Part shown: piece after piece, positions 45,871 through 58,782 of the stretch
How the letters are laid out: each line of letters starts with the position of its first letter
Numbering within the stretch: position 1 is the first letter of the stretch
Source: Apricaphanius iberus
Lineage: Eukaryota > Chordata > Actinopteri > Cyprinodontiformes > Aphaniidae
Direction of reading: 5' to 3'
NCBI GenBank assembly: GCA_028564705.1
Contig: JAPXFQ010001299.1
Coordinates: 207,501 to 271,500, forward strand
DNA: 64,000 nucleotides
Notes under the pieces: generated by a model
Told to the model about the DNA's origin: nothing
Databases searched by the model: none
Seen by the model: the letters and a program-made list of their open reading frames with translations, nothing else
Position numbers and translations under genes: made by a program

Positions 45871-48732
45871 ATGTAAAAAGCTTTAGTCCTTATCCAAAAA
45901 AGTCCCAAAAAGTAAAATTACACATCATTGACTACAATGTTTAAATACATGATGCAAATCTGCAAACAGGTTATTCTGTAAACAATATATATATATATAT
46001 ATTTTTTGTATAAAATGAGGTAAAGAATATTGTGCTGCGATTTTAATACATTTCAGCACAAAGCTTTTTACTGATACCTGACATGACTTTGTATAAGTAT
46101 AAAGGAACTCTCTTTATGTGACAAGTTTGTCTTAAACTCACCATCCACTAAGGTGTCATTTTAGCCAGGACCATGTCCCCAACAATATTCAAGATTGGCA
46201 GTTTTGTCCCCACCACTTTAAAAAACATGATGTGTAATTCCTTGTAAGGGCAGATCCAACCTCCACTTGTGCTCCGAGTACAATGTTCGTATATCAGTGT
46301 CTGAACTGACTGGTAGTTATCTTCTGTGAATGTGTCTAACTGTGATGGCGGAATAAAGCAGAGGGCACAACTCAGTAAGAGATTGATGCTTCCCATGCAT
46401 ATCCCACGTCTTTTATTCTCATGCCTCCACCATAACCCCATATAACCATGCAGGCAGTTCAAAAGTATCCTTTTATTTTGTTTTCCTTAAATAAACAACA
46501 GGAAATTCTCAATAGCAGTTACATCCTTGCACAGGAGTCAGCATTTCTTATTTTATATCCTTTTAACTTTTTAGTAGTCTCTTAGTCTCTTTTTCTTATA
46601 CAGCAAAGACTTTACAAAGCTGTTAAAAATTAGGTGGCTAATAAACTTTTAAGTAGTCATGAAGATTTTTTATTTATGTAATGTTAAAAAAGCAAGATAG
46701 ACGTGTCTCTTATTGTGTTAAAAAAGGATGTTACAGGTTTAATTCTAAAAATAATCACATGTCCCAAAATTACATTGAAAAAATATGAAAATTGGATTTC
46801 TATTCAACCCCCATCCACCTCCACCAACCCACCCCAAAAAAAACATTTTTTAGACACTTTATTTCTTTTTTGCAGAGAAAATTGTAAGGGGCATGCTTCT
46901 GTTACTAAAAATACATTTGTTATATTGAGGAGAGAATTTAATGCAATTTCTGTTTTATTGCTGATAGTTTTTGTTACTAATAGTTTATGAAGAGTCAGGC
47001 ATTTTCTAGGTATAGTAATGAGGAAATTATTTCGAGCTGGAAACACAACTGTGTTTGAGGATGTGGGAATTCAAGTTCTTATGCTTAAACAAATCCACAA
47101 GGACATTTGATCACTTTTTTATTTTAATTTTTCTGCCCTACTACTGAACCTGACTTGGTTGGAAGTACAATTTCACTTTTTATGTGTCCCTTTGTCTTTC
47201 AGTCTTTGTGTGCACTCAACCTGCATGTGCATTAGTAAAAAAACAGGTCCTACTAATGGAAATGTTACTCTGGAGCCCCAAAGGAATTTTTCCAAATCTC
47301 ACAGAATGCCACGTTAACCAGATTTATCAATGTATTTATGTTAAATTAAAATCAGATTTATTCATTTTGTCAATACCAGTCATGTAAAGTTAGTATTAAA
47401 CATTTCTGATGGCTTTCCATATCGACATGTCAACCTTTATATGCTCTTAATGTCTTTTTCTCCAACGTTCTGTGATTAAGATTTTGAATGAGTGGTATTT
47501 GAAATGGATAGAACTGAAAGAATGATGCTGTTTGACATTACTCACATGTTACATTTTGGAGTCAAAGCTGGTTGTGTTTTTTTAGACAGCGAATCAAGAG
47601 GCTTTTCATTCTGGCAAAAAAAAAAAAAAATTGTAGGTTCTATTTTCATCAAAGCTAAATGAATCTGTGTTCTTGATTGCAAAAATGTAGTTAATTACAT
47701 ACAGGCAGTTATTGCTAAGCCTTTATATAATGTGAAATTAAAAGTATTTTAATTTCTAAAAATAGTTAGTTTGTATGTTTTTTCTTTTTATTATGAAACA
47801 ATTTTATGCTTTAAGTTTTCCTTCTTGACCACACCATTTTGCATCAACCCATTTTTATTTTTCTACCATTCATCATAGTGCTTATATTCAAATTAATTTG
47901 TCAGGTAGTTTAAAAAAAATCTTATTTGCATCTCTACACTCTCTATGTTTTTAGTCCATTGAGTCATGACATTTCTTGGACTTGTGTGCTTTCCTATTTA
48001 ACAGTGCTGCTTAGAAGGGCTGTGATTGTCTCAGGCTATTGTACTCACACTTAGCTGAAGATTTCCTGCAGTGTAATGTGATCCTTTCAGGTCGTAAAGG
48101 CAGAGGAATGGCTCGGCCCCATCCTACAGGGTAAAAACCTATCGCAGCGCGGTTCAATCTATTGTTAAGCCGAAACAAAGTATGCAGCATTGTGGTACAC
48201 TGCTATTCAATACGAGAAAACTACTGAAAGAAAATTGCCCTAATTTGTGAGTGCACTTGTTCAATTATAGGCTTGTTTGGGTGGCTTTTAAAAGCTCCTA
48301 AATGTTTACTAGGCTATTATGACAACAAAGGAATAGCCAATCTGACAGTTCAACAGCTAGTGAGGAACCCAGCAATGTGCATGAATGCAGACATTTTCCT
48401 CTTTGCAGAAAGGTATAATAGAGTTGTAGGCAGCTAAAGGTTACAGCATCAGGGGATTAAATCCCTTTAGTCTCTGTAAACATTTGGATGAATTGGAAGT
48501 CTTCTTCTGTCCTCAAACAATGACTGTTGAAAAAAAAGTCAAAGCCCAGCAAAAATCAGTCATATTTCTTATATCTACAGAGAGTGTTGGTCGCCAGTCT
48601 ATTACAGGAACAAACTTTAAACCATTGAGACCCAGTCATGTAAAATCTGCAATTTAGAAACCATTATTGTTTAAGCTTTTACATACCTTGATTCCATACC
48701 CTGAACTAAGCCTAAGCTATCCATTGTTATTA
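45871..48732. other. No recognisable gene or element
   Basis: AT-rich sequence with a (TA)n tract at about 45985-46003 and an A run at 47617-47631. A 104-codon minus-strand frame (46148-46462) has no recognised domain. Confidence 0.5.
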
Positions 48733-48796
48733 TGTACTGAGCCCCGCAGGGGACGTGGTTGAGAAAATATTTTAATATTAGAAAAAAAAAAATGGA

Positions 48797-48900
48797 TTTT
48801 GCGAGATCTTGAGATTCTTTTGCGTTATCTTTAGAAAGTTTTGTGTTATCTTGAAAAATGTTTGCATTATCTTGAGAAACTTTTGCGATATCTTGAGAAC
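48797..48900 (+). repeat. Subterminal iterons, left arm (5 x about 21 bp)
   Basis: Five imperfect tandem units based on ttttgcgttatcttgagaa. The inverse of the same word recurs three times at 49274-49335. Confidence 0.8.
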
Positions 48901-48967
48901 GTTTCGAAAAGCCATTCCTGCATTTACAGTGTTACTGACTCAGTTTGCTGCAGCCTTGTGCACTGCT

Positions 48968-49348
48968 ATGATGGAAGACACTCACAGACGGGAGAGCTTA
49001 ATAGAGTTTTATTTTGAGATTGGCCTCAAATATCAGGACATAAAGTCAGTGCTTAGCTCTAAACATGGTTTTCATATAAGTGAAAAACATTGCCCACAGG
49101 ATTTTGCGCACAAAAGGACAGATTCTGAACTAGTGGATCTGATTGAGTTCATTAGCCACCAGTTGCAATACTCTGGACAATTACATGGCTATCGTTGGAT
49201 GTGTGCAAAATGCAGAGAAAATGGACAATGTGTGAGAAAAGAGGATGTATGGCTGGTGTTGAAGGAGTCGGATTTTCTCAAAATAACGCAAATCGTTCTC
49301 AAGATAACGCATACGTTTCTCAAGATCTCGCAAAATCCATTTATTTAA
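48968..49348 (+). pseudogene. Truncated IS3EU/integrase-type transposase N-terminus
   Basis: 126 residues from the ATG at 48968. It begins MMEDTHRRESLIEFYFEIG, followed by a helix-turn-helix-like block (YQDIKSVLSSKHGFHISEKH). A HTH_21-like block as in IS3-family transposases follows (FISHQL, then LHGYRWMCAKCRENG, then VRKEDVWLVLK). The catalytic DDE/integrase core that should follow is absent; the frame runs into the right-hand iterons and stops. The stretch CPQDFAHKR looks like a small frameshifted patch. It could retain DNA-binding ability but not catalysis. Family recognition is from memory of similar fish proteins. Confidence 0.5.
49274..49335 (-). repeat. Subterminal iterons, right arm (3 inverted units)
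   Basis: Three units of ttctcaagataacgca type, inverse to the left-arm units. Confidence 0.8.
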
Positions 49349-49403
49349 TTTTTTCTCATCTTAAAATATTTTCTCCACCATGTCCCCTACGGGGCTCTGT
49401 AAT

Positions 49404-52225
49404 TATGTTTAACTGTGCTGAGCGTTTGGGAAAAAAAATAAACATGTCTTCCCTCTTTAACATGATAGAGTCCATGAATTAAGAAAGGAAAAATGAACCT
49501 TATCTTTGGCATTTTTTTCTTTAAATGTCAAAGTTCTAGCAAGAATGTAATGCCCTCCAAGCAGTTCTGAAGAGCAACAAACTCCAAAAAGTAAAATAAA
49601 CGTCCAGTATCTCAAACCTAGTAAGTATGTGTATAAAACAAAGGCTTTACCGACTTGCTTTAAAGCAAAATCTATTCTTTCCAGTAATAGCAGCTTGTTA
49701 TTGTTTTCTATCCTTAACATTCATCATAGAAAATGTATCCAGACGTTCACCATTTTTCTTTTGGGTTTGCCTTTTTGAAATTATTTTCTTATTCTAACTT
49801 TCTAAGTTTATTTTGTATAGCCCTGCTGCTATAATTTTCCTGCATGCAGGTTAACACCTAAATACAAGGAAATAACTGTAATGTTGCTGCATTTGTCCTG
49901 AAGGGGGAAGTATTTACAGATCAGCTGGAAGTTTGTGCTATTGGGGAAGCAGAAGTGTGGCGTTCTTTAGGTTGCACGTAACAAAGAAGAATTTGAAGAA
50001 TGTTGTTTTTGTCTATGCTTTGGTTCCTCCTGCACAGTGAAAATGTAAATATTTTCCATAGGGATGTTATGGTAAAAAAAGAGATAATGAGGATTAGTTT
50101 CCTGTATTTCTTATTTATTCTTGGATTTTATCTTGATAAACTCACACAGTGCATTCAAGAAGTACTTCCATCTTTACAGATGAGAACAATGTCTCATATC
50201 TTCGTACAAATTTTAATTCCAAACATAGATCATAGGGTTTAATACAATTTTATTTTCCATACTATTTATTTTACAAAGGTAAAAGGCTGCCTAAAACAAC
50301 CTGCCCCTCTGTTGAAAAAAAAAATGCCTGCCTCTTGTTTATTTATGAATTAACTATGACTGAAAATACATGTTCAATTTTAAATACACATGCCAAGCCC
50401 GGATCGGATTACTAGCACGCATGTACAATCCACAAAAGCTATAGATCGTGACCAAGCATCTAAAGAGATTCAACATCCAATAAAAAGCTAAATTAACATC
50501 TAGTACTCTAGAAATGGTTTTAAACATTTTTTTATGCTTTCAGACTACAGTAGACCACATTGAGAGGCAGTGTAAGACAACAAGGTTGCACACCCACAGG
50601 TTGTCTTTGTCTGGTATTAAATCTTGAATGAGAATCAAAAGAAATTTGTTGCGGACACATAGTTAATTTGTGAGATGGGGGGTGGGTATAGATGCTTTAT
50701 GGTGTTTAGTAGGGTCTGACTTGGCTGCAGTACCATTGACCCAATACAATACCCATGACCCATTTGAAATCTGTAATAATGTCCCAGTAAATCAGAGAGC
50801 GCAATATAAATGAGGTAACTTCGTGAGATGCCTGAACATTATGGGCTTCTAATACAGGAACATATAAAGAAAAGTGTGTCTTTAAAAATGTGCAGTTCTG
50901 TTTGTACAGCTGATAGATGACTTAATGTTGTTGAGTGTTAGCATTGTATTTAGCATTCTGGGTACAACTGAAAAAAATGATGGCTTGCTCTTTCTTGAAA
51001 GCAACCTTATTTGATGCAATGCAGCACCTTGGCTTATGTAACTTTAAAAACAGCAGTGCCACACCATTTCTTAAAGAAAAAAAAATCTGTGTCACTTCGT
51101 CCTTTATCTTCTGAAAGGTGCCAGCAGGAGTTGAAGTTGATTTATTTCAAGTGTGATCATGTGCTGTCCGCTTCAGTTTAGCTATTGCCTGCCTTGCAGC
51201 AGTATTCGATTTTATTGTCAGTGTAAATCCACTCTCCCTGAAGCGTCTTTGGCTTCATCACTTGCTTTCACGTGTATACGTGTGTATCCTTTTCACACCT
51301 CCACATATACTTCCCCTTGGTCTCCATTAGAAGACATTTGCTTTCCTCTTATCCATCATCACGCCGGCAAGCTCTTTGTTTCTACCTGTTATATCACCTG
51401 TGCTTTAGAAATTTGGACTGCAAAGAAACTAAACATCAACATCCTAGTGTTTTTCTGGGTCAATTGCAAAATGAGATACAGTGGGACTAGTCAGGGATGC
51501 ACCAGGGCTGGTTTCTATGGTAACTGCAGGGCTGTATTTAGTTCAGTTGTTTCACTGTGCACAGCGCTGTCTTTTCAGCCAGGCAAAGAGGGAAGACCGT
51601 TCCCATGGGGGGATAAACAGAAAGTGGGGCAACATCTCCCATTCTCGTCAAACCAAGACTCCTCTCGAAGAACAGTTGTGTCAGGAATCCTGTACCTGTT
51701 CATCAGAAAGAGATGAAGTCAAAGTAGTACTCACACAGTCAGGTTTCAAAGATGTGACTGACATGGATTGTTTGCTGATACAAAGTTATAACTTTTCAAG
51801 TTAGCTTCCTTCTGGTGTGCAATGTAAAAAGCGAATTACTGGAAGCTTTAATGGTGTCAACATGGCATTATTAAAGTTCAACAAAAAATATATATTGTTC
51901 AAGTATCAGCCAAATACCATTCATCCATCCATCCATCCATCCATCCATCCATGTCTCTGCTAGATATCAAGCAGGAAAACATTATCTCTACTCCAAGTTC
52001 TCTGTTGGTGAAACAACTTTTTAAAAAATACCACTCTACCTTTTTCCAAATACTATGCTTAGTATTTTATGATTTTATTCTTATGTTTTGTGTCATTACT
52101 TTTATCTGCTCTGTTCAGCACAGTAGTCAGCTCCCCTGCTGTTGTTATGTGTGCTATACAAATAAAGCTGGTATGGTATGGTATGGTATGAACAAAACAA
52201 TCCAGGCGGGTCTAGTCAGTAGCTC
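49404..52225. other. No recognisable gene; two microsatellites
   Basis: A (CATC)n array lies at 51921-51950 and a (TATGG)n array at 52162-52189, the latter after atacaaataaagct, which resembles a LINE/SINE tail. The longest frame (51153-51716, 187 codons) has no domain and overlaps other frames. Confidence 0.5.
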
Positions 52226-52348
52226 AGTTTGTGATTTATAGAAAAAAGTGGTAGAAAAATGTGCACAGCAGGGACCTGTCACACATTTTAGACATGCAGG
52301 ACACTTGCAGCGCAGCCGTTGAAATGCGAAGTTTTATAAATGAGACCC
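52226..52348. mobile_element. End fragment related to the 18895-20074 element
   Basis: gcgaagttttataaatgagaccc at 52326-52348 (only its last 20 bases need be compared) matches the right end of that element. The partner terminus was not found. Confidence 0.4.
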
Positions 52349-52366
52349 TGGGTGATGCGCATCTAG

Positions 52367-52606
52367 TCATACACTTTGCTCATTGTGGTTTATCCTGTGA
52401 ATTGTGAAAAAGACACCAGAATTATTTAACCTTTCCACTTGAGGCAAAGACTTATGCCCACTCACCTTAAGAAAGGGATCAGTGCACCTTTTCTTGTGTA
52501 GAACGATGGCCTCAGACCTAGGTTGGATACAGCTCATCCTGACCACTTTACAGTCAGCTGTGGAATGCTCAAATGAGAGCATTAGGTTATTACCTGGAGA
52601 CAGCAA
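52367..52606 (-). pseudogene. LINE reverse transcriptase fragment, diverged
   Basis: 79 residues on the minus strand include CIQPRSEAIVLHKKR, then KSLPQVERLNNSGVFFT, a diverged form of the KSEAMVL...LPQVEEFKYLGVLFT region found downstream of the YADD box in several fish LINEs. Catalytic motifs are outside the remnant and not visible nearby. The usual KYLG core is mutated to NNSG. The clade is not assigned. Confidence 0.5.
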
Positions 52607-52609
52607 AAA

Positions 52610-54890
52610 ACCTGCCTGTCTTCAAAGATGAGAACCAGAGGGTTTGCAAAGCAGACACCTTGCTCTCCCTCATTCCTATGCTTCCTCATGAACCCCACAC
52701 AGGTTCACAGACATGGAGCAGCCCAGACAGAACCCAACCTTCACTGGAAGAAAGCCCAACATGGGACGAACAGAGTGGACACGGCATTTCCTTTGGGTAT
52801 GCAAAAACCAGAGAAACCTTTCAAAGCACCCTCGGCACCATAAACTGTAACAGTTTCCAACACAAAATTCCCTATGAAAAAGGGTCATAAATCCAAGTTT
52901 TAAGATGTTTTTGAGCATACCAATCATACAGTACCTTCTGAGTCACATCTTCTCAGAATTGTAAGAATTATGAATCCTCAGAAGTTAGAACACTTTCCTG
53001 TCCTCTCTTTTGCATGAAGTATATTTATACTCCCTCTTAATATGGAGAAGAATAACAAAAGAGTTAGACATTGATATCACAGTGTCTGGATTATTTTGAT
53101 TTTTTCAAACAATTCTGTACATAAATGATTGATGCTCCTCCCATCTGGCCAGCTTCATCAAATGTTTGCCAACTTCAAAGTGCTGACATGAGAACAACAA
53201 TTCCCATTCAATATTGTATAGCCCTGCTGCTCATGAGAAACATTGGACTTGGAGCAAAATTCATGTGTGTCAGAACACAAAGGCAGATTTCAGTGCCAGG
53301 TGAAAGAGAGAATTTCAAAGCTAGAGCATGGCTGGAGTACAAGTTCAGATGTTTGGAGCCTGACTAGTTAACTTTTGTCTTTGTATCTAGCATGAAACAA
53401 ATTGGCCAGCTAATTGAATGTACAATCATTTATTAGGAGTCAAACACAACAAATCACTGCAGTGCATCTTGATTTGATATTTTTAAATATACTGCACCAA
53501 ACAACTATGGAAAAATGTTTAGAGATATTTTATAAATGAAACAGAAATAGTAGATAAAAAATATAAATGAAAAATGTTTACAAAAGAAGAGAGTGCTCAG
53601 ATGAAGTGATGAGCTGAAGCATCGCTGAAATATGTAATATTTTAAAGTATACTGCCCCATAACAAAAATAGGAAAAAAATTCTATGAAACAGAAATGGTA
53701 GATTAAAAGATGAATGAAAAATGTCAGAAATCTGATAGTAGTTTGGAAAACAATCATTTACTGTTTTGAAGCTCTCTGGCTCAAAACAACAAACCCACTA
53801 AATGTTTCATGAGTCAAGAAGAGCAAAGAGGGCTGTCAATACATCTGAGTGGTGCATGTCAAAGATCCTGAATTGTATTTAAAAAAAAACATTCACCGCA
53901 TTGACTTTTTACTATGTTCTGAGCTTCTGTCAATCTTGCGGATACAGCTGGTACAGACAGTCTCTATAAAATTAGGCTAGCTTTGAAAGGGTTACTATAT
54001 TTCTAGTGTTGATTATACTTAAATTACTTTGAGCAAAATTGTAGGTGATATGTGAGTTTTTGAACTTTGGGTGATATTTGCATTTCTATTTAGATCATGT
54101 GTTTATTTATTTTGTAGATCTTCATTCTTTTGTGTTAGATTATTTTTTAGTTCATTTTTGCACTTGCAAAAATGCAGACCTCCGACCAGGCTGCTCAGTC
54201 CCCCAAACCCCACCTCTCCACCCTACCCCGCCCATGTTGCGACCTTTATTTAAAAAAAAATCTGATCTAATTGTAACTTTTTTAGATTCCTTGATCATGA
54301 AAACACACATTTAGCTGCTGCTCTGACACTGATATTATTATTAATTCAGCAGTTATTCACAAAGATCAATTTTGCTGGTTTTTGGATATTCCCCAAATTC
54401 TAATCACTTGTTCATTTTCCCATTGCAGACCTTTCTTGAAAATGTAATCAAAACCCACAAAACATTTTTTTAAGTTATCGCTGTGAAAACATAACCTTCT
54501 TGGCAGAAGTAATGAATCAGTTAATCAAATAATGAATTCTAATGAACTCAAGTTATTTTTCCACCCACAATAATAAAATAATAAGAGATGGAACACAACA
54601 GCTGCTGTGTTGGAGCACGTTGGAACCAAATGACCGTGGTTACCAAACCTAACCTGTGCAAGCTGTTATGTCACATTTGTAGTAAAAGAGTAGCAACTAA
54701 AAGCTGGGATACTACAAACATACATCTGCACCAAAATATAATCCCTCAATGCAGTTTCCCTGCTGGAAAACAAACCAATTGCCGATCTCCATCTTCTGGA
54801 CAGCCCTCCATCTCTGCAATGCTTAATAAACCAACAAAATACAAGCAAGGACAGTTCAAAATGGGGCACACTCAGGGACAGAGTGGTTCA
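52610..54890. other. No recognisable gene or element
   Basis: AT-rich with short frames only (for example 105 codons at 52573-52890), none with a motif. Confidence 0.5.
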
Positions 54891-54895
54891 ATTAA

Positions 54896-55134
54896 AGGTG
54901 GGGTAGGAGATATATTTCTGAAACAATTTTTCAATTTTGCCTGAAATGCGCTTCACATACCAAGAGCAACCAATAAATATAGTGTTTTGTCTAAAAAAAT
55001 GAATAATTGGTAAAACTTGGTAAAACCTCATCCAGTCGTCTTGAGCGGCCTGTTTCAGATGAAGACAGGTGGTTGGACTTTTTTTCCAAAATACAGCTCT
55101 CTGAACAACTTTTCCAAGACCACTTACCCCACCT
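54896..55134. mobile_element. Short TTAA-type MITE
   Basis: TTAA (54892-54895) then AGGTGGGGTAGGAG. The inverted right end is CACTTACCCCACCT, followed by TTTA (55135-55138), one base off TTAA. About 240 bp with no coding capacity. Confidence 0.7.
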
Positions 55135-55138
55135 TTTA

Positions 55139-56460
55139 TTGCTAAAGAGAAGCTACCCTTTAATACTGTTGGAAAAAAACAGCATTCCATAAAATGCTAA
55201 CATTTGACACCTACTATGAATTCTCCGGGAAGAAATATGTGTCATGACCAGCAATTACATATCTCTACAATAGCATCAAAGTCAACATGCTAAATTAAAT
55301 CTTTTTTAAATGACATGTCTATTTGATCAAATCTAGTGTTTTTGTTTAGTTTTCACTTTTTGTTTACAAAAACTCCTAACTGATAGTTGTTCCCGTTTTT
55401 TTTTTTTTTTTTTTTCTGAGTCAAGTGATTGAAAGTAAAGAACTGATTTTACAAAAAGTTGTGTAGAGATGTATTTCTTATCCATAAATATGGCCAATAA
55501 TTTCTCCATGCATAAAATCATATCACACAATTAATAATATCCTTGGCCATGTTTCCTCTTCTCTGCATTCTTCATCTGCTGCAGTACAAGCTAACACCCA
55601 TTCATAAAGCTCCCATTGGCACCAGCCAAACATTTCAGGCGTTTAACAATAGATTTGTTAGAAAACTGCGGGACGCCTTTGTAGTGTAACCATTTCAGAA
55701 ATAATGCCAATGAGCTCTTCTAATGTTGAGCGTGACAATAAGACACTTCCGAGAAGGCAGAATGGACTCAAATTAAAGCAAAGTCTCACTGAATGTCAGG
55801 AGTTACATTAGAACATTTTAGCAACAAGAACTTAAACTAAAGCAGACATTTTAATAATTTAGAAAAGAAGCAGGGCTGCACAGTTGAAATGGTGAGATGA
55901 AGCATTACTGACATACATGATATACTATTGTGGACAAACAGTTTTTCTGCTTAAAGTTAATAATATTTGAATTTATTCATAAGTATTGTAATCTCTCAAA
56001 ACCAGCTGTGGGAGGGGGAAAAATAATACATTTTCTTTTAGGATTGCTTTGAGATTATTAGAAGCGAAACATCTGTTACTGTGTTTGAGCATTTTGTAAC
56101 AAATATTGTTCATAATTACTGTCTATGCTCAGAAGACAAAGTGTGGAAAGTGAAAGAAATATTTTATAATAATTATATTATAAAATATATATTATAAGCC
56201 TATTGCAGCTAGGATCCAAGCTCATAAACATAGTTATAATTTAATATGGATTTAGATTTCTTCCAGTGAGACTGCAAATCAGTCTCAAAGATGTGAAATA
56301 GACAGCTGCACAGATCAAAAATAAAAGGTTGTGATGCAGATGTCATGTTACTGTATAGCTTTGAGGGTTGTCATAATGTTTTACAATTTTGGGATTATTG
56401 TGACAATAGTATATTGTAGTATAGTTAATAGTAACACTTTACAGCTCAAAGATCACAAAT
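55139..56460. other. No recognisable feature apart from a T run
   Basis: A long T run at about 55397-55416; the remainder is AT-rich and non-coding. Confidence 0.5.
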
Positions 56461-56930
56461 ATGCAGTTTCTTACCAGGACTCAACACAGAGGCATGAAAT
56501 CGGCAATCCTTTATTACAGTCCAAGGTCAGCTCACAAAAATTCCATCAAATCTGAGGGTTCAAAATCCAAAACTGAATCAAGCCGAAAATATAGGCAAGG
56601 TTCAAATAACACTAGCAGAACTGTTAGTATTAACGCTAGAACACTTGGTACAAGGGATGAATACGAACTGGCAAATGGGATCTGTACAGGGTAAGCTATA
56701 AATGGTCTAACAAGGAAACACAATAAAACACAGGTGGATGATATTAAGGTGTGGCAGTGGCTGATTAGGAGGGACTTTCAGGAAGCGAAGCTGTCTGAAA
56801 TGATACAGGAAGTTAGTATACAAAATAAAACAGGAAGTTCAAAAACTACACAAAACCAGATACACACTTGTACAACACTTAACCATCTGGACTACACATG
56901 ACAGATCTGCGGTTGTTAATGTCAGTAGTT
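56461..56930. repeat. Possible dispersed repeat, purine-rich
   Basis: The texture (cctttattacagtccaagg, then aaaacacaggtgg, then aaataaaacaggaag) resembles a repeat frequent in fish and is similar in style to 25260-25990. Ends and family unresolved. Confidence 0.3.
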
Positions 56931-57090
56931 TCAATAAAGCAGTTACTGTTACTGTATAGGACATCAGGCCCACAACACATGAGGGTAGGAGTTTTACTGG
57001 ATGATTAAATGTGTGCAGCATTTTTTACACTTGATTCTCCAGTAAGAATGTCCATCTGCTTCCATTTGTCCAAAACACTGCTCTCCTTAA

Positions 57091-57681
57091 AGCTGCAGTA
57101 GGTAACTCTGAGATGAGAGCAGACTTTGCTTGAAAATTTGAACTCAAACAAGCTTCAGATCACTCCCCCTCCATCTCTGGTGCACTCATGCTCCGCCTCC
57201 AAGGCCCTCCTGCTCCTCCCTCCCTCCGCTGCGCAACTGGCGTACCAGACTACCGGTTGAGAATCTAAGTTGACGCGACTTGAAGCAGCAAGCGTAAGCA
57301 ATGGACTGCGAACCGGTAAGAGCAAAACATAAACTCACCTCCACACAGCTAGAAAAGATGTTGTCCTGTTGCTTGGCCATAGTTTACTCCTAGCTTCATG
57401 CTGCTAGCTGTTCTGACAGAGCGCAGGCAGTTGCGTACATAGTTTCATAGCGGAGCGAGGGGCAGGTCGTGGTGTGTGTGAGGAGTGATAGACAGATGTC
57501 AGACACTCCATCAGACGCTGCTCTGGCTCTGATTGGGTGTTTTCTACCGGGAGCGGTGGATTCTTGCAAATCGCTGCTTTTTTTCACAAATTACTAATCT
57601 CATTTCCTACCTTCAGGACATACGGACAGTTTTAGGAACAATCACAAAAAGTGACTTTTATTATAGTTACCTACTGCAGCT
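57091..57681. mobile_element. TTAA-flanked MITE with perfect 17-bp TIRs
   Basis: AGCTGCAGTAGGTAACT at 57091-57107 and its exact inverse at 57665-57681, flanked by TTAA at 57087-57090 and 57682-57685. The interior is GC-rich with short frames on the minus strand (64 and 63 codons) without transposase motifs. The TTAA duplication fits a piggyBac-type enzyme acting in trans. Confidence 0.88.
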
Positions 57682-57689
57682 TTAATCTG

Positions 57690-58780
57690 GTCCCAGGGCT
57701 AACTGTTCACTGACTCCTTCTTGTCGTTTGGTTTTAGTTTGGAACTAGTTGATTCTCACTTTCAACCTATTCTTCAGTCAGGTATAAACTCAAAGTTTTT
57801 ATTTTATTTATTAACATCTTCTTTTTCATTATCATTCATATTTTTTTCTCTTCTACAATAGATTTTAAGTCTTTTCAAGCATAACATTGTTTGGCCCTCA
57901 TGATTGGTTGTGATGAGGAATCACACTAACAAATCTATGTTTATTGTTTCCTCTCATTTGTGGTTGGTGAAAGTAAGGGTTGGTTTCTGCAAGACAGAGG
58001 TAAAATGTGCAGGAATCTCAAAGCAATTGGTGTTTGAATTTTGTGATAATCTGGAATTTGGAAGAAACGGACACACAAAACTTACACTTGCTCCCATACG
58101 CAAGCATACACTCACACAACACATGCATGAACACTAACAGTACGGCCAGACTGAGAGAAAACACTTTTATTAGCACCGGGCGCAGTGAAAGCAAACACCT
58201 TGTGTGTAATTTTAAACGTGTAAATGGGGTGTACAGTATGTAGTTATGGACGCTTTCTCAAAAATTAACCAGTGTCAATGAATCTGGGTTTCTTTCATTA
58301 AAAAAAGTAAATGGCTTTTCACACACCCACAACATACAGTAAAATTAATTGTTTTATTTGGAAATAGTAATCCGTTCTGAGCTAACACCTTTCATGGAAA
58401 CAAAGCTTTACTCTCAACATGCAACTTTATAGCTCATTTCTGTCACACATAAATTTAAACTACTTTGTATCATGTTTTCTGCAAGTAGTCTAGAAGTGGC
58501 TAAATATTTTTTTTATACATTAATACTATCTTGGCAGAATTTGGATATAATCTGAATGGCACTTTATCTGAGCACTTCAGCTTGAAGAAATCCCTGTACT
58601 CGCTCCTTCTGCTTTAGCAGTTAAGCTGCAGTTACCAGTGGTCTGTGCAGTCACAGATATGCTCCATTACTCAAACTCTTGAACTCGCTGTGAGCTCCCC
58701 AATAGCGAGAAGCACTGACTTCAGTGTTCAGTCCTGAGATGATGCTCAAATGTTCTCATAGGTACTTTTTTTGGATTGAT
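57690..58780. other. No recognisable gene or element
   Basis: AT-rich non-coding sequence. Confidence 0.5.
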
Positions 58781-58782
58781 TA

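Larger units (their letters stand above)
48739..49397 (+). mobile_element. IS3EU-like non-autonomous DNA transposon
   Basis: A 659-bp element. The left end starts gagccccgcaggggacgtgg and the right end finishes catgtcccctacggggctc, imperfect inverted repeats continuing inward through aaaatatttt. Flanks TGTACT (48733-48738) and TGTAAT (49398-49403) match at five of six bases, fitting a 6-bp duplication. Inside are five tandem subterminal iterons on the left and three inverted ones on the right. The remaining ORF resembles the N-terminal region of the IS3/integrase-type transposases of the eukaryotic IS3EU group. Confidence 0.65.

Noticed and set aside
48809..48967. N-terminal part of the IS3EU-region frame
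   Set aside because: It is translation of the subterminal iterons (repeated ILRNFC-like phrases), starts without ATG, and is unlikely to be protein.
51153..51716. 187-codon plus-strand frame
   Set aside because: No domain, overlapped by two other frames, and compositionally like its non-coding surroundings.
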